The position numbers and the translations under genes were made by a program. The notes beneath the pieces were generated by a model. It was not told where the DNA came from and searched no databases. It saw only the letters and a program-made list of their open reading frames with translations. From the NCBI GenBank assembly GCA_964651045.1, contig CAZYVD010000038.1:1-24767 (forward strand): a stretch of 24,767 nucleotides of DNA, read 5' to 3'. This DNA is from CAZYVD01 sp964651045 (GTDB taxonomy: Bacteria > Zhuqueibacterota > QNDG01 > DSAB01). Each line of letters begins with the position of its first letter. Position 1 is the stretch's first letter. This document shows, piece after piece, positions 8,171 to 15,528 of the stretch.

Positions 8171-8596
8171 TCAAGCCTTTTGTTTTAACATGTTTAAAAG
8201 TTTTGCCACACCAGATATTATTGCCTCAGGTTTTGGCGGACATCCTGGAATATATATGTCTACTGGAAGTATTTCATCGACTGTATGAGGCATTACATAG
8301 CTTCCTGTAAACACTCCATGATCCAAGGCACAAGTACCTATGGCAATCACTACTCCAGGTTTTGGCATCTGTTCATATACTTCTTTTGCACGTTGAATGC
8401 ATTTCATTGTCATGTTTCCTGTTACAAGCAGTGCATCGGCATGCCGAGGGCTTCCAACAAGAACAATCCCAAAACGCTCAAGATCAAACCGTGGTGTCAA
8501 ACAATCCAGTATTTCAATATCACAATTGTTGCATGAACCAGTAGATAGATGATACACCCACGGAGATTTCGTCAATGCTTTTAATTTCAATCCCAT
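8171..8596 (-). CDS. Hydrogenase small subunit (NuoB/MbhJ/EchC-like)
   Basis: A 141-residue subunit carrying the single proximal [4Fe-4S] cluster. The expected four cysteines are present: C22 and C25 (GSCNNCD), C89 (IGTCA) and C119 (IPGCPP). Its short length, with no extra FeS domains, is typical of group 4 small subunits. It passes electrons between the NuoI/HycB-like ferredoxins and the NiFe site in the large subunit. It sits four bases downstream of the NuoH-like gene. Confidence 0.93.
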   Translation of the reverse strand: MGLKLKALTKSPWVYHLSTGSCNNCDIEILDCLTPRFDLERFGIVLVGSPRHADALLVTGNMTMKCIQRAKEVYEQMPKPGVVIAIGTCALDHGVFTGSYVMPHTVDEILPVDIYIPGCPPKPEAIISGVAKLLNMLKQKA

Positions 8597-8600
8597 AGAA

Positions 8601-9527
8601 TTAAAACCCCAAAAAAGCTAAAATAACTGCAACTATTCCAATAAACGTTACAGGCCCCCAGAAAAACCTTAAGGCCTGATCAATTCTTACTCTTGGATTG
8701 GTATTACGAATTAAAATTATTAAAACAAGCAGAACAACATATTTTAAAATTGACCATAAAATGTTCCATCCGTGAAAATCTACACCACCTAGAAAAACAA
8801 GAACAAGGAACATTGGAAGTGTAAAGAGCATCATCATTCTCGTAAGTTTCAATATGGCCAGAGGAGGTCCTGAATATTCAACAAAGACACCGCTCATTAT
8901 CTCTGTCTCCGCTTCTGGGATATCAAATGGAACTAAGGTCAGTTTTGCCTGCATTGTAAGCACTGCAACTATCATTGCAAGGATGCCTGAAATTGAGCAA
9001 AGAATCATCCCATAAGTCTGCTGATACATTACAATCTGTCCGAGCTTTAAGGATCCGCCTGTCTGAATTATTGCAACAAATACTGCTATTAAAAATGGAA
9101 GCTCGTCAGCAAGCATCAGCTTCATCTCTCTGCTTCCACCCAGGGAAGCAATCCTGTTTCTTGATGCAAAGGCCCCAATAATGACTGCAATCGAAGGAAC
9201 CATCAGAAAATAGAGAACAACGATAATGTCTCCCTGAAAACCCTTCGAAGGCCAGAGCATTGCTGACCATATCATTGTTGAGACCATTGTAACTGCTACA
9301 AGACCAAATATGGGTGCAGCAAGAAATGTTAATTTAGAACCGTTCTTGGGCACGATAGTCTCTTTTCCCAAAAGCTTCACAAAATCGTATAGCGGTTGAA
9401 GCAGTGGTGGTCCGACTCGCCACTGAACACGAGCCGTAACCTTTCTATCGATCCAGCTTGCAACCATTCCAACCAAAGCTGTAAACAGAAATCCTGGGAA
9501 TATCAAATATGTCAAATATGGATTCAT
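8601..9527 (-). CDS. NuoH/MbhM/EchB/HycD-like membrane anchor subunit
   Basis: A 308-residue, roughly eight-helix protein of the NuoH family that docks the soluble hydrogenase core to the membrane. Key loops are visible: KVTARVQWRVGPPLLQPLYD, LLGKETIVP, and PFDIPEAETEIMSGVFVEYS, the acidic loop that lines the E-channel/quinone-like cavity. Hydrogenase-type NuoH proteins lack a quinone pocket; whether this one does cannot be judged from the primary sequence alone. It starts one base after the ferredoxin gene. Confidence 0.92.
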   Translation of the reverse strand: MNPYLTYLIFPGFLFTALVGMVASWIDRKVTARVQWRVGPPLLQPLYDFVKLLGKETIVPKNGSKLTFLAAPIFGLVAVTMVSTMIWSAMLWPSKGFQGDIIVVLYFLMVPSIAVIIGAFASRNRIASLGGSREMKLMLADELPFLIAVFVAIIQTGGSLKLGQIVMYQQTYGMILCSISGILAMIVAVLTMQAKLTLVPFDIPEAETEIMSGVFVEYSGPPLAILKLTRMMMLFTLPMFLVLVFLGGVDFHGWNILWSILKYVVLLVLIILIRNTNPRVRIDQALRFFWGPVTFIGIVAVILAFLGF

Positions 9528-9528
9528 A

Positions 9529-10017
9529 TCAGATATATTCTTCCTTTTTCCATGGAATTGAGTTAACTATTAAATTATCTCCTACTAAAAATCTGTGTTC
9601 TTTTGGATCTGGTTCAAACTCTCCATACTTTATTGCTCCTTCCTTGCAACCGGCAACACATACAGGATTTTGTCCTTCACTTAGTCGATCTAAACAAAAA
9701 TCGCATCTAGACACAGCATATGGAATCACCTCAGGAAGGATTGTCCCAAAAGGACAGGCAAAACTGCAGCTCTTGCAGCTTACACATCGAAGATTGTATC
9801 TTTTTACAATCCCATCTTCCTGTTTTTCGAGTGCCTCAACAGGACATGCCTTAACGCATGGTGCCTCATCGCACTGCCTGCATTTCGTAGCAAACGCTGC
9901 TATTTCTCTCAAATAGATGACACCCGAATTAAACGGATGATAAAAATAACTACAACCCACATCACATTTTTCACATTTTCTGCAAATATCAAGATCAATA
10001 AAAAGTCTCTTAGCCAT
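9529..10017 (-). CDS. HycB/CooF-type four-cluster ferredoxin subunit
   Basis: From the ATG at 10017 this is 162 residues with sixteen cysteines in four groups: C12-C22, C46-C58, C78-C88 and C105-C124. The spacing matches the DMSO reductase-type 4x[4Fe-4S] electron-transfer proteins (HycB, HydN, CooF). In formate hydrogenlyase and CO-driven complexes such a protein wires an electron-donating enzyme to the group 4 hydrogenase core. Here its neighbours are HydB and HydG homologues, so it is the likely bridge from the NAD(P)H arm to the membrane module. The ATG lies two bases after the hydG stop; a TTG at 10029 would overlap hydG. Confidence 0.9.
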   Translation of the reverse strand: MAKRLFIDLDICRKCEKCDVGCSYFYHPFNSGVIYLREIAAFATKCRQCDEAPCVKACPVEALEKQEDGIVKRYNLRCVSCKSCSFACPFGTILPEVIPYAVSRCDFCLDRLSEGQNPVCVAGCKEGAIKYGEFEPDPKEHRFLVGDNLIVNSIPWKKEEYI

Positions 10018-10019
10018 AT

Positions 10020-10841
10020 CTATTCCCAAATATCTGGAAGATTCTTAAGCTGCTCATAAGTAAATACGGGTCCATCCTTGCAGATAAAATACTTATCAAC
10101 CATACAGTGTCTGCACTGCCCGATTCCACAATACATCTTTCTTTCCATCGAAAGATAGATATCTTCTGGTTTATAACCCACCTCTAATAATTTTAATGTT
10201 CCAAATTTCATCATTATTGGAGGTCCTATTACAACTGCAACAGAGTTTTTCAGATTTACCTTGACCTTATCAAGAAGAACAGTCACAACCCCTTCTGTCT
10301 CTTTCCAATTTTTATCTGCCTTATCGACTGTCAGATGCAATTCAATCTGTTTTTTGAAATCATCAATTTGATATTTGTAAACAATATCCTCGGGAGTACG
10401 AGCACCATAACACATAAGAATGCGCTCAAATTTATCTTTCTCTTTTAACAGACCGTATAGAAGTGCACGTGCAGGAGGGAATCCCACTCCACCAATCAAG
10501 AGAAGTACTTCTTTCCCATAGTACTCCTCAACAGGGAAACCATTTCCGTATGGACCGCGTATGCCAACAACATCACCCTTCTTCATACTGTGAAGACGTG
10601 CCGTCATATATCCAACATTCTGAATTGTAAACTCTAAAATTTCCGGTTCATAATATGGGGATGACATTGCAAATGGAGCCTCTCCAACACCGGGCACTGT
10701 TAGTTCTGCAAACTGTCCACATTTAAATGTAAATTTCTCTTCAGGCACTATCCTGAAGGTCTTGATCCCTGGAGTCTCTGTTATTACCTCATCGATTTTT
10801 GCCCTGATCGGCTCAAATGGATTTTTTGTAAGAGTGCTCAT
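10020..10841 (-). CDS. hydG: HydG-like FAD/NAD(P)H oxidoreductase subunit (sulfhydrogenase gamma type)
   Basis: A 273-residue ferredoxin-reductase-family protein. The N-terminal beta-barrel has the FAD loop GEAPFAMSSP and RGPYGNGFPVEEY. The nucleotide-binding half has IGGVGFPPARALL (about 116-128) and VVIGPPIMMKFG. The C-terminus holds a [2Fe-2S] site C238-x4-C243-x2-C246-x7-C254, followed by CKDGPVFTYEQL. From memory of the family, this closely follows the gamma subunit of Pyrococcus sulfhydrogenase I and is related to PyrK. It should exchange electrons with NAD(P)H; NADH versus NADPH preference is not readable here. No HydA or HydD hydrogenase genes of the soluble type are present. Confidence 0.88.
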   Translation of the reverse strand: MSTLTKNPFEPIRAKIDEVITETPGIKTFRIVPEEKFTFKCGQFAELTVPGVGEAPFAMSSPYYEPEILEFTIQNVGYMTARLHSMKKGDVVGIRGPYGNGFPVEEYYGKEVLLLIGGVGFPPARALLYGLLKEKDKFERILMCYGARTPEDIVYKYQIDDFKKQIELHLTVDKADKNWKETEGVVTVLLDKVKVNLKNSVAVVIGPPIMMKFGTLKLLEVGYKPEDIYLSMERKMYCGIGQCRHCMVDKYFICKDGPVFTYEQLKNLPDIWE

Positions 10842-10857
10842 ATATTATTTAAAACCT

Positions 10858-11865
10858 TTAACTTTTGCTAATATCCTTTAAGGTTTCCCTCATATCTATC
10901 TTACCCTGACAACCCTCAATACACCTGCCGCATCCCGTACAACCAATCATCCCATAGTTTTCGGGCAGATACCTAAATTTACATAGATAGCGATTCCTAA
11001 ATCTTTCATAAATCCTTGGACGAGGAGTCCCTCCACCAGCAGTAACAGCATAACCTGAATATTGACAAGAATCCCAACCCCTTAGTTTTAGAAACTCTTT
11101 TCTTGTTACGTCATCAAGAAAATAACAGTGACATGTCGGGCACACATGAGTGCATAATCCGCACTCAACACATGACTCAGAATGTTTCTTCCATGCTTCC
11201 GATTCCCACGTCTCTAAGATTGTGTCGTGTTGTGGTTTTGAAAAATTTATCGACTTGTTCTGCTCTTTTACTTTCTTTATTGTTTCTTTGCGCAACTTCT
11301 CGAGTGCTTCTGCCTCTTCCTTAACAACATCCTTCAGTACTTCATCATGTCCCTTTAACAGCTCCTCACCCTTCGAGCTTCCAACCTCAACAACAAATCC
11401 ATCCCATACTTTTGAAAGATTTAAATCAAATCCATCTGTTGGATACGGCGTACCATCAAGCACGGCACAAAAACAGGTCTCAAGAGGCTGAGTACAGTCA
11501 GAACTAACAATAACTGTTTCACTCCTCCGTTTCTGATAATAAGGATCTGTAAAATCCCCACCGAATGCCTTGTCAAGTATAGGAAGTGCTGCAAGACCGC
11601 ATGCCTTAACACCAAGAATCAGCCACGGTTTTTCCCTTTCAGAAGGATTACCCGTTACTTCTTCAAGAGAAGGCAGGAGAAATGTCTTCAAGGGCTGAAC
11701 AGCCCTTGCCTCATCATATACAACCGAATCCATATTCTCAGGAGTAACCACCTGAAAATACAGCCCGCCTTCTTCTCTAATAGGTGCCAGTATTGTGTAT
11801 TTTTCCATCCATCCCTTAAGTACCGACCGCCAGTGTGCTTTACCTATGTAATACCGTTCTGCCAT
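10858..11865 (-). CDS. hydB: HydB-like iron-sulfur subunit (sulfhydrogenase beta type)
   Basis: 335 residues from the ATG at 11865 (a TTG at 11877 is an alternative). It matches the HydB/AsrA family: ILGVKACGLAALPILD, the CFCAVLDG motif, a first [4Fe-4S] group CVECGLCTHVCPTCHCY (C232-C242), then RGWDSCQYSGYAVTAGGG, RFRNRYLCKFRY and a second group CTGCGRCIEGC (C309-C319). In sulfhydrogenases this subunit relays electrons between the FAD-containing gamma subunit and the hydrogenase. It is the first gene of the operon, about 145 bases downstream of the predicted transcription start. No strong Shine-Dalgarno precedes either candidate start. Confidence 0.88.
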   Translation of the reverse strand: MAERYYIGKAHWRSVLKGWMEKYTILAPIREEGGLYFQVVTPENMDSVVYDEARAVQPLKTFLLPSLEEVTGNPSEREKPWLILGVKACGLAALPILDKAFGGDFTDPYYQKRRSETVIVSSDCTQPLETCFCAVLDGTPYPTDGFDLNLSKVWDGFVVEVGSSKGEELLKGHDEVLKDVVKEEAEALEKLRKETIKKVKEQNKSINFSKPQHDTILETWESEAWKKHSESCVECGLCTHVCPTCHCYFLDDVTRKEFLKLRGWDSCQYSGYAVTAGGGTPRPRIYERFRNRYLCKFRYLPENYGMIGCTGCGRCIEGCQGKIDMRETLKDISKS

Positions 11866-11905
11866 TAGACTGACCAATAAATTAAATTAAAAATGAAAAA
11901 TAGGT

Positions 11906-11962
11906 ATAACAAAATAATGTTATTACTTGTAGGAACTAATTGGTAGACAAAAAGTACTTTTT
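11906..11962. promoter_or_regulatory. Two dyad-symmetric elements in the hydrogenase operon leader
   Basis: ATAACA (11906-11911) and TGTTAT (11918-11923) form a perfect six-base inverted repeat around a six-base spacer. A second element, 11949-11962, is a perfect 14-base palindrome AAAAAGTACTTTTT. Both lie in the predicted 5' leader between promoter and hydB. They could be operators, but the region is very AT-rich and chance is a real possibility. I see no gene in 11878-12177. Confidence 0.3.
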
Positions 11963-12018
11963 TCATATGGTGTGATTTCTAAATTAATTAAACTGGTTTC
12001 AGATATTAAATGGATAGA

Positions 12019-12047
12019 AATATATAAAATATTCTTTTATTTGTCAA
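12019..12047 (-). promoter_or_regulatory. Sigma-70-type promoter for the hydrogenase-Mrp operon
   Basis: On the minus strand, TTGACA (12047-12042) and TATATT (12024-12019) are separated by exactly 17 bases, giving six of six and five of six matches to consensus. A start near 12012 would leave a leader of about 145 bases before hydB. It is the only near-consensus promoter I found in the 300-base gap downstream of comF. Confidence 0.7.
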
Positions 12048-12177
12048 GTAAAAATTTATAAATATTCTTAATGAAAATCTATTATATAATTAATATGTCT
12101 TAAGTTATACTAAAAAATTTTACTGTCCAATATGAAGAAATAATCTATCTCCATTTGTTGACCATTGATTAAAAGTA

Positions 12178-12876
12178 TTATTTCTTCTCAGAAAGCTCTG
12201 GCCTAGCAATGGATATTCCAACAACACAGCAGGCTCCAGCATTTATTAAAGATTTTGCACAGCTGTTCATCGTGGCGCCAGTGGTTACAACATCATCAAC
12301 GAGTATGATCTTCTTGCCAGTTACAACTTCAGGACTTGTAACATAGAATGCACCCTCTACATTTTCCTGCCTCTGGAGGCCATCTAATTTTGTCTGGCTT
12401 GGAGTATTTCTTCTACGCACTATTAAATTGTTATATACTGGAATATCGATGTGACATACTATTCCCTTACACAACAGCTCACTCTGATTATATCCCCTCT
12501 CTCTTTTTCTTATCAAATGGAGTGGCACTGGTGCCATCATATCGAATTTTCTAAAATCCATCTCTCTACTAAGTAATTCCCCTACTATGTTTCCAATAAA
12601 TCTTCCCAATCTCCTTCCGCCCTCATACTTTATGTGGTGTATAACGGATTCTATCTCTGGAGTAAATTCCCAGCACGATACGACCTGGTCAAAATAGTTT
12701 TTATCTTTTAATGTTGTAAAATCTTTTCTGCCACTGTGAAAAGTGATGTTTATGCTGCTTCTCAGATAATCGAGACAATCCATACACAGCTCATTTGTCT
12801 CAGGGAGCCTCCTCCCACAGAGAAGACATGTTGGAGGGAAAATAAAATCAATAAAACCCTTGAAAAGAAGTGATAT
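12178..12876 (-). CDS. comF: ComF family phosphoribosyltransferase-like protein
   Basis: The C-terminal half has the PRTase loop motif KKIILVDDVVTTGATMNSCA and the ComF signature RRRNTPSQTKLDGLQRQENV. ComF proteins act in DNA uptake or processing in competent bacteria. The first ATG (12783) would begin inside the N-terminal zinc finger. In the same frame upstream one reads FIFPPTCLLCGRRLP, then LCMDC, giving the two CxxC pairs expected at a ComF N-terminus. No ATG, GTG or TTG occurs in frame before the stop at about 12900. I therefore extend to an ATA at 12876, with an ATT at 12852 as alternative. It runs into the phosphofructokinase gene end (stop 12882), so it belongs to that operon. Function confidence is high; the start is uncertain. 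Confidence 0.8.
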   Translation of the reverse strand: MSLLFKGFIDFIFPPTCLLCGRRLPETNELCMDCLDYLRSSINITFHSGRKDFTTLKDKNYFDQVVSCWEFTPEIESVIHHIKYEGGRRLGRFIGNIVGELLSREMDFRKFDMMAPVPLHLIRKRERGYNQSELLCKGIVCHIDIPVYNNLIVRRRNTPSQTKLDGLQRQENVEGAFYVTSPEVVTGKKIILVDDVVTTGATMNSCAKSLINAGACCVVGISIARPELSEKK

Positions 12877-12881
12877 GTACC

Positions 12882-14177
12882 TTACGGCTGTTGTTTTTCT
12901 ATTATATATTTATACCTCTCTACAAATTGTTCAACACTCATTCTGGCCTCTTGTGCCATCTTCTTTAAAAATTCTTTGTCTTCAAAATCCATCTTCTCGA
13001 GTCGAACCATATAACTCCTGGCAACCTTATAGGATTCGCTATTTATATCTACAAAACGAATCTTTGTGTGTTTGGTAACTGGATCTATTAACTCATTAAG
13101 CGGCATTGGCCTCAGCTTTCCATTGTCAACAATAATCAGTGCACTATCGGAAAACTCAGGCCTGTTGCTCAACAGATAATGAACAGCATTAAAACCAAGA
13201 TCGCGTGTATATTCCTGATCTATAGATATCGGATCGGCACATCTCAGCACATAACCAATATTGATCTCCACCAGCCTCATCTTTTCGCCCCGTTTCGAAA
13301 ACCTGCTCTCGATCTCCCCTTTTATAATTTTACCAAGTTCGATGTCTGAAAGCTTCATATGGCCAAACGGGTCGTAATCCACCTCCACTCCAGGCATTCC
13401 TTTCAATACATCTGGATGCAGACGTTCTGCAATTCCCTCTGCTATGACGAGCACTCCGTGTCTGTGGCCCATTGCCCTTCTTTTGATAATCGCTGTCTCC
13501 AGAATGTCACAAACATGGGCAAAAGAAATGTATCCTTCTCTCCCAAACTCCTCTGGCACTATTGCAATCGTAGCACCAGCAGACTTTGCAATACCGAGTG
13601 CAAGATGGCCTGTTATCCTTCCCATTGTTACGACAATATACCATCTGTCTGTTATTCGAGAATCTTCCATTAGATTTTTTACCAGTATTGATCCAAGCTC
13701 TCGAGCGGTCTGAAATCCAAATGTAGACATGTTTTCAGGAAGGGGAAGATCGTTATCTATTGTTTTTGGAATATGGGCTATTTGAATTCTTCCATTAGAA
13801 CCCCTGGCAATCTCAAAAGCACAGTATGCAGTGTCATCCCCTCCAACAGTTACCAAATACCTTATTCCCCACTTTGCCAGAAGCCTAACTGCATTAGAAA
13901 CACCATTCTTCTCTTTGACAAGATTTGTCCGCGATGTGCGAAGTATTGAACCGCCGTTAAAATGTATTCTCGATACATCGCGTATCCTGAGTTCCTTTAT
14001 ATTCCTCTCAAATAGCTTCTCGTCACCCTTTGCAAGCCATTTATATCCATCATATATTCCAAAAACTCTAAAACCACTGCGTCTTGCTTCAATTGTCACA
14101 GAAGAAATCACACCATTCAGACCCGGTGCCGGTCCTCCACCTACCAATATTCCAATGTTCTTCTCTTCCTCACTCAT
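12882..14177 (-). CDS. Phosphofructokinase with pyrophosphate-dependent signature
   Basis: A 431-residue PfkA-superfamily enzyme. Visible motifs are the phosphate-donor loop GGGPAPGLNG (13-22), GGDDT (112-116), PKTIDND (137-143, with catalytic Asp141) and MGR (185-187) for fructose 6-phosphate. Asp after GGD and Lys before TIDND are the two residues that in characterised family members mark PPi-dependent enzymes (ATP enzymes usually have GGDG and PGTIDND). It is therefore probably diphosphate:fructose-6-phosphate 1-phosphotransferase, which is reversible and saves ATP in anaerobic glycolysis. It sits 7 bases after the PorV/DUF5723-like gene and overlaps the comF frame; no strong Shine-Dalgarno is visible, so coupled translation is likely. 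Confidence 0.88.
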   Translation of the reverse strand: MSEEEKNIGILVGGGPAPGLNGVISSVTIEARRSGFRVFGIYDGYKWLAKGDEKLFERNIKELRIRDVSRIHFNGGSILRTSRTNLVKEKNGVSNAVRLLAKWGIRYLVTVGGDDTAYCAFEIARGSNGRIQIAHIPKTIDNDLPLPENMSTFGFQTARELGSILVKNLMEDSRITDRWYIVVTMGRITGHLALGIAKSAGATIAIVPEEFGREGYISFAHVCDILETAIIKRRAMGHRHGVLVIAEGIAERLHPDVLKGMPGVEVDYDPFGHMKLSDIELGKIIKGEIESRFSKRGEKMRLVEINIGYVLRCADPISIDQEYTRDLGFNAVHYLLSNRPEFSDSALIIVDNGKLRPMPLNELIDPVTKHTKIRFVDINSESYKVARSYMVRLEKMDFEDKEFLKKMAQEARMSVEQFVERYKYIIEKQQP

Positions 14178-14184
14178 TTTTTAA

Positions 14185-15513
14185 TCAAAAGTCGCCGATC
14201 TTTACAACATCAGATTTTTTTCTATGAATGTCTATTCCTAAATCGACTGCCAGTATCAACCCCTTACTGTTATTTGGAAAAACGAATCCCCTGTTCATTA
14301 CTGCTATGTCGAAACTAAATCCTCCAGGATGGAATCCAAACCCAAATGATGTGCCAAATCCGACCCTTCCACCAATAACAAAACCCATTCGCAGCGGCAG
14401 CCACTTCAGGCCGCTCCACTCTGTACCAAACGCGAATTGGGGCTTTGTAGTTATCCATGCTCCCTTCTGAAAACCCTGACAGTAGTCAGCTGTTAACAGT
14501 ATATCGCCCTCACGATATGCTCCACCGAGACGTATTACAACTGGCACCGTCGATGTAATAGGCCCTCTATCAACACTCCATGTCGAATCTGAAAAGTCAT
14601 CCTCCATCGATATCACGCTAAGCGAGTCGCCCCCAAAATAGCCCTCCTCACTCTTCACCAATTTTGAAAACTTGACAGAAGTAAATATGTTTGCCAATCC
14701 TAAACTTACAGTCCATCTCTCCCCAAACTGGGCTGCAGCACCAATATCAAGTCCAAATCCTATCTCTGGGCTGAACCCCTCATCATCTATTGCAGAAGCG
14801 TATGTGGCCTTATATGTGCCGTTTAAATCGAAGTTATATTGATTCATCACCATAGAAATATCTGATTTATCAACAGTTCCATAACCAATACCAATCAGCA
14901 TATTAACCGTTGCACCAACAGAAAATGCATCTGCAAAAGAGACCGGTATCGGCTGCCCCCACGACACGCCCACGACTCCGATCCCAAGACCATGTCCATC
15001 AATGTTATCTAGGGTATATTTTTCACCAACCTCATTTCCAGCAAGTGGAATCGAGATCATCGATTTATCGAGCTGAAGAGAAGAAGCTGCAGTTGCACCA
15101 ATAGAAAGTGCAAATCTTCCTATTGAAAAAGATAGTGCTTTTACAAAACTCTGGACATCCAGTCTCAATCCATCCTCAGGAATATTACCAAGAATATCAT
15201 TTATGTCGTCGCTGTCCCAGTGTTTGCCGTTATACTTATCATAGATTCCCTTTGTAAAGCTGTTGTTCCATACACCTGCTTCTAAGGAAACAAAGGTTAT
15301 CGAAAATTTCGGATTGTCTGGAAGACCGAGATTTGCAGGATTCCATGCCGGGGCATGGACACCCCTTGCAATGGCTGTGTATGCTCCTGCCATACCCAGC
15401 CCGCGCGCAGTTCGCTGACCAAAGACACTGGCAAACGGTACAACCAATATCAAGGCCAAAGATATTATCAGTCTTCTATCTATCAATGGATATAATTTTA
15501 TCTCTGTTTTCAT
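14185..15513 (-). CDS. PorV/DUF5723-like outer-membrane beta-barrel protein
   Basis: 442 residues with an N-terminal signal peptide (hydrophobic stretch about 14-31, likely cleavage after SVFG). The segment GLGMAGAYTAIARGVHAPAW, followed by NPANLG, is the N-terminal plug-like motif shared by FadL/OmpP1, TraF-like and PorV/PorQ proteins. The rest is alternating beta-strand sequence rich in glycine and aromatic residues. It probably sits in the outer membrane; the substrate is unknown. An AGGAGG ribosome-binding site lies five bases before the ATG, 15 bases after the upstream beta-rich gene. The same pairing of an exported beta-rich protein and a DUF5723-like barrel suggests they act together at the cell surface. 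Confidence 0.75.
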   Translation of the reverse strand: MKTEIKLYPLIDRRLIISLALILVVPFASVFGQRTARGLGMAGAYTAIARGVHAPAWNPANLGLPDNPKFSITFVSLEAGVWNNSFTKGIYDKYNGKHWDSDDINDILGNIPEDGLRLDVQSFVKALSFSIGRFALSIGATAASSLQLDKSMISIPLAGNEVGEKYTLDNIDGHGLGIGVVGVSWGQPIPVSFADAFSVGATVNMLIGIGYGTVDKSDISMVMNQYNFDLNGTYKATYASAIDDEGFSPEIGFGLDIGAAAQFGERWTVSLGLANIFTSVKFSKLVKSEEGYFGGDSLSVISMEDDFSDSTWSVDRGPITSTVPVVIRLGGAYREGDILLTADYCQGFQKGAWITTKPQFAFGTEWSGLKWLPLRMGFVIGGRVGFGTSFGFGFHPGGFSFDIAVMNRGFVFPNNSKGLILAVDLGIDIHRKKSDVVKIGDF

Positions 15514-15528
15514 GACCCGCCTCCTAAG

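Noticed and set aside
6537..9527. Interpretation as respiratory complex I (NADH:quinone oxidoreductase).
   Set aside because: The NuoD-like subunit has all four NiFe cysteines; there are no NuoE, NuoF, NuoG, NuoA or NuoJ genes, and Mrp subunits B, E, F and G are present, so a group 4 hydrogenase fits better.
9509..9916. A 135-residue open frame on the plus strand opposite the four-cluster ferredoxin.
   Set aside because: It is antisense to a well-supported gene and has no recognisable domain or ribosome-binding site.
12158..12172. FNR-like half-sites (TTGACCATTGATTAA) near the end of comF.
   Set aside because: The spacing is five bases and the second half does not match ATCAA; it is far from the mapped promoter of the hydrogenase operon.
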